Assembly (NCBI GenBank): GCA_030671915.1
Contig: DAOVHN010000129.1
Coordinates: 1 to 7,045, forward strand
Length of the DNA stretch: 7,045 bases
DNA from: Pseudomonadota bacterium
GTDB lineage: Bacteria > Pseudomonadota > Alphaproteobacteria > UBA8366 > JADFVY01
Direction: 5' to 3'
In this document: positions 6,605-7,045 of the stretch, in pieces
Position numbering within the stretch: the first letter of the stretch is position 1
Layout: every line of letters starts with the position of its first letter
Notes under the pieces: generated by a model
Databases searched by the model: none
What the model saw: only the letters and a program-made list of their open reading frames with translations
Told to the model about the DNA's origin: nothing
Program-made: the position numbers and the translations under genes

Positions 6605-6633
6605 CGTGGGCAGTCGAGCCCGCTATTCCCGGA

Positions 6634-6912
6634 TCAATTGGCCGCGCAGGGATTCTTCGCCGCGCAGGGATTGCAGGGGTTCTTGGCCGCGCAAGGGTTG
6701 CACGGGTTCTTGGCCGCACAGGGATTGCACGGGTTCTTGGCCGCGCAGGGATTGGCGCAACAGGGGCTGCAGGGGTTCTGCGCACAGGCCGAACAGGGGT
6801 TGCATGGATTGTTGCTGGCCGCGATCGATGCGCCGGGCACGGCCATGGCCATGGCGGCGGCGGCGACACCGGCGGCGAGGGCGGTCTTGAACTTGCTGTC
6901 GTTGATCGGCAT
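6634..6912 (-). CDS. Secreted cysteine-rich NPC-repeat protein
   Basis: This 92-residue protein begins MPINDSKFKTALAAGVAAAA and has a clear signal peptide, probably cut after Ala31 (SIA). The mature part of about 61 residues holds 14 Cys (37, 40, 43, 48, 51, 52, 56, 62, 65, 71, 74, 80, 83, 89), almost all in NPC or PC-x2 units. The end is three exact copies of NPCNPCAAK (60-86) plus NPCAAN. Apart from Lys it is nearly uncharged and has no aromatic residues after the signal, so no ordinary globular fold is expected. A high density of ordered thiols suggests soft-metal binding (copper is the natural guess beside SCO) or redox buffering. It differs from the DUF2282-type bufferins I know. ATG at 6912 has a GAGAG-type site seven bases upstream. 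It is the first gene of the cluster and is followed by a terminator. I know of no assigned function. Confidence 0.88.
   Translation of the reverse strand: MPINDSKFKTALAAGVAAAAMAMAVPGASIAASNNPCNPCSACAQNPCSPCCANPCAAKNPCNPCAAKNPCNPCAAKNPCNPCAAKNPCAAN
6655..6753 (-). repeat. 27-bp tandem repeat encoding NPCNPCAAK, three full copies plus one partial
   Basis: The full units are 6655-6681, 6682-6708 and 6709-6735, with an 18-base partial unit (NPCAAK) at 6736-6753. Pairwise identity is 23/27 to 24/27. Every difference between the full units is synonymous, so all three encode the same nine residues. Confidence 0.95.
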
Positions 6913-6968
6913 TGGTTTTCTCTCTTCCCGAATATGTTGATAAGGACAGGGTCGTTTTCCTGTGGGAA

Positions 6969-7003
6969 GGACAATAGCCCGGCCGCCGTCACGGGTTCAT
7001 CCC
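6969..7003 (-). promoter_or_regulatory. Candidate promoter of the NPC-repeat gene (possibly ECF-sigma type)
   Basis: The only paired boxes I can see ahead of the NPC-repeat gene are GGGATGAACCC (7003-6993) and TATTGTCC (6976-6969), separated by 16 bases. An AAC-containing upstream box with this spacing resembles ECF-sigma promoters, though it matches none I can name. The first box lies in a short inverted repeat (CGGG-TTCAT-CCCG) that could also be an operator half. The leader would be roughly 50 bases long. Confidence 0.25.
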
Positions 7004-7045
7004 GCAATTATCACGAAACCGTCCCGGCGGCCCGAATCCGTTCAC

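Noticed and set aside
6634..6912. NPC-repeat protein considered as a DUF2282-type bufferin
   Set aside because: Size and signal peptide fit, but the Cys pattern is a tandem NPC repeat rather than the few spaced Cys of those families, and no DUF692-type maturase gene is in the window.
6638..6940. Plus-strand open frame with AAQGL-type repeats
   Set aside because: It is the antisense reading of the NPC tandem repeat; the periodicity is inherited from the real gene and it has no signal or family features.
6099..7007. A 302-codon open frame on the minus strand extending the Cys-triad gene upstream to 7007
   Set aside because: The extension crosses a strong terminator and reads the NPC-repeat gene in another frame, giving a Pro/Arg-rich low-complexity product. 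The internal ATG at 6548 has a good ribosome binding site and a proper signal peptide.

Overview
The window looks like a piece of a GC-rich alphaproteobacterial chromosome, with a Rhodospirillales-like character. This rests on the GC-rich coding style, strong Shine-Dalgarno sites, and a DUF4212 / sodium:solute symporter / exonuclease / DUF294-type gene order that I associate with Proteobacteria. The genus cannot be told from the sequence. Apart from one gene at 4316-5008, every gene lies on the minus strand. I see no tRNA, rRNA, CRISPR array, insertion sequence or phage gene.

Region 1 (about 4093 down to 1, minus strand) is a transport and nucleotide-enzyme cluster. In transcription order it holds a DUF4212 small membrane subunit, a 604-residue sodium:solute symporter of the VC_2705 type, and a rho-independent terminator built on a perfect 28-bp palindrome. 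These are followed by a small YggT-like membrane protein, a membrane-anchored PAS plus DEDDh 3'-5' exonuclease fusion, and the first 20 codons of a probable DUF294/CBS nucleotidyltransferase that runs off the window. The exonuclease and the next gene overlap by 8 bases. An AT-rich divergent intergenic region (4094-4315) separates this cluster from region 2.

Region 2 (4316-5008, plus strand) is a single helical protein that I do not recognise. Its stop codon shares a TTAA with the stop codon of the convergent SCO gene.

Region 3 (6912 down to 5005, minus strand) is the most interesting part. A secreted, very cysteine-rich NPC-repeat protein (14 Cys in about 61 mature residues) is followed by a strong hairpin terminator placed just before the next gene. 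Then come two tandem, apparently paralogous small exported proteins with a cysteine-triad core and a SCO1/SenC copper chaperone, all tightly packed (3-nt gap, then a GTGA stop/start overlap). I infer a periplasmic thiol and copper buffering or delivery module. The terminator would let the repeat protein be made in excess over the downstream proteins. SCO is the only member with a well-established family function, so the copper role of the others is inference.
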